Shown here in pieces: positions 63,767 to 64,000 of a stretch of 64,000 nucleotides of DNA. Position 1 is the first letter of the stretch; each line of letters begins with the position of its first letter. The stretch is from positions 372,001 to 436,000 of the forward strand of contig NZ_JQJK01000008.1 in assembly GCF_000745485.1 (NCBI RefSeq), in the 5' to 3' direction. Under the pieces are notes generated by a model, which saw only the letters and a program-made list of their open reading frames with translations, searched no databases and was not told the origin of the DNA. A program made the translations under genes and the position numbers. The DNA is from Methanobacterium veterum (GTDB lineage Archaea; Methanobacteriota; Methanobacteria; Methanobacteriales; Methanobacteriaceae).

Positions 63767-64000
63767 TCATTTTTCACATCCCAAATAATCATCATACCTA
63801 TTAATGTTTACAAGTTCCAGATCATCCTTTGGAGGAACTCCATAAAAAATAGCCCCTTCTTTAAGTATTTTTCTCAAAATTGGGTTTAAATTATCTTTAT
63901 TTCCAGTTAAATATTTTTTTAAAATATTTGTATGGCATGCAAAGGGCATGCCAAGACCTTCGGCAGTATCCAAATATCCGGATTTTCCCCTTGCAAGAAT
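63767..64000 (-). CDS. C-terminal fragment, possibly a MobA/CobY-like nucleotidyltransferase (5' end outside window)
   Basis: The minus-strand frame enters from the right edge without a start. The visible part, about 77 residues, begins ILARGKSGYLDTAEGLGMPFACHTNILKKYL and ends VNINRYDDYLGCEK. A final VNIN-R-xDDY segment is like the end of MobA-like NTP transferases (VNINTPEDL), but the rest is not diagnostic. The fold is not certain. The gene's stop is at 63767. Confidence 0.35.
   Translation of the reverse strand: MLARGKSGYLDTAEGLGMPFACHTNILKKYLTGNKDNLNPILRKILKEGAIFYGVPPKDDLELVNINRYDDYLGCEK

Overview
The window is AT-rich archaeal DNA, most likely from Methanobacterium or a close relative in the Methanobacteriales. 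Supporting genes are ribosomal proteins S3ae and L40e, GGGP synthase (archaeal lipids), the archaeal bifunctional FBP aldolase/phosphatase, archaeal-type split glutamate synthase, Tsr3, DUF2070 and DUF169 proteins, and an LCP-family protein. Ribosome binding sites of the GGAGG/GGTGAT type precede most starts, and TATA boxes of the TTTATATA type are visible. No tRNA, rRNA, CRISPR array or insertion-sequence transposase was found.

Layout. 1-17 kb: mixed housekeeping and sensory genes (RqcH, EMC6-like protein, DUF2070, fumarase beta, an amidohydrolase-like protein, SLC13 carrier, UspA, a PAS-only sensor, FBP aldolase/phosphatase, a beta-decarboxylating dehydrogenase, TPR and HEAT proteins, malate dehydrogenase). 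17.6-29.7 kb: a nitrogen-assimilation region with pdxT, four glutamate synthase subunits, two amt-glnK pairs, and a two-gene operon encoding a small COG2229-like GTPase and a GTPase fused to a degenerate PII domain. Six GGAA-N6-TTCC sites, the operator recognised by the nitrogen repressor NrpR, lie in five promoter regions here. One of these promoters has no gene behind it and may drive a nitrogen-controlled small RNA. 29.7-43.7 kb: mostly minus strand, with pdxS, a PRC-barrel protein, ASCH-TPR, NrdG-type activase, hisC, a hexapeptide protein, glmU/glmM, apgM, DUF92, rps3ae, a NifX-like protein, a methyltransferase and a flavoprotein. 43.9-49.6 kb: a MarR regulator with an MFS exporter, then an apparent operon of small membrane proteins with an XRE regulator and a CPBP protease, then uppS. 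49.9-64 kb: DUF116, a zinc ribbon protein, a ChlI-ChlD-type chelatase subunit, a cluster of SRPBCC/VOC/RidA genes including one pseudogene, Tsr3, L40e, GGGP synthase, DUF169, two DUF2254-like paralogues, and an LCP protein.

The most unusual non-coding feature is a family of intergenic arrays built from back-to-back and nested short hairpins (near 6.0, 10.1, 11.8, 22.6, 32.3, 36.2, 49.6, 54.0 and 57.4 kb). Short unpaired junctions are conserved in order (GATGTTTG ... CAACCG ... CATG), while the stems between them differ from copy to copy and stay self-complementary. One array is flanked by a 33-base direct repeat, one fragment sits inside a decayed gene, and several arrays touch the stop codon of the neighbouring gene. 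Together these suggest mobile or recombining structured elements.

Several genes have a good ribosome binding site but no standard start codon (SLC13: ACG; PAS protein: none; glutamate synthase ferredoxin subunit: ATT). One SRPBCC gene has an in-frame TAG close to its natural end.
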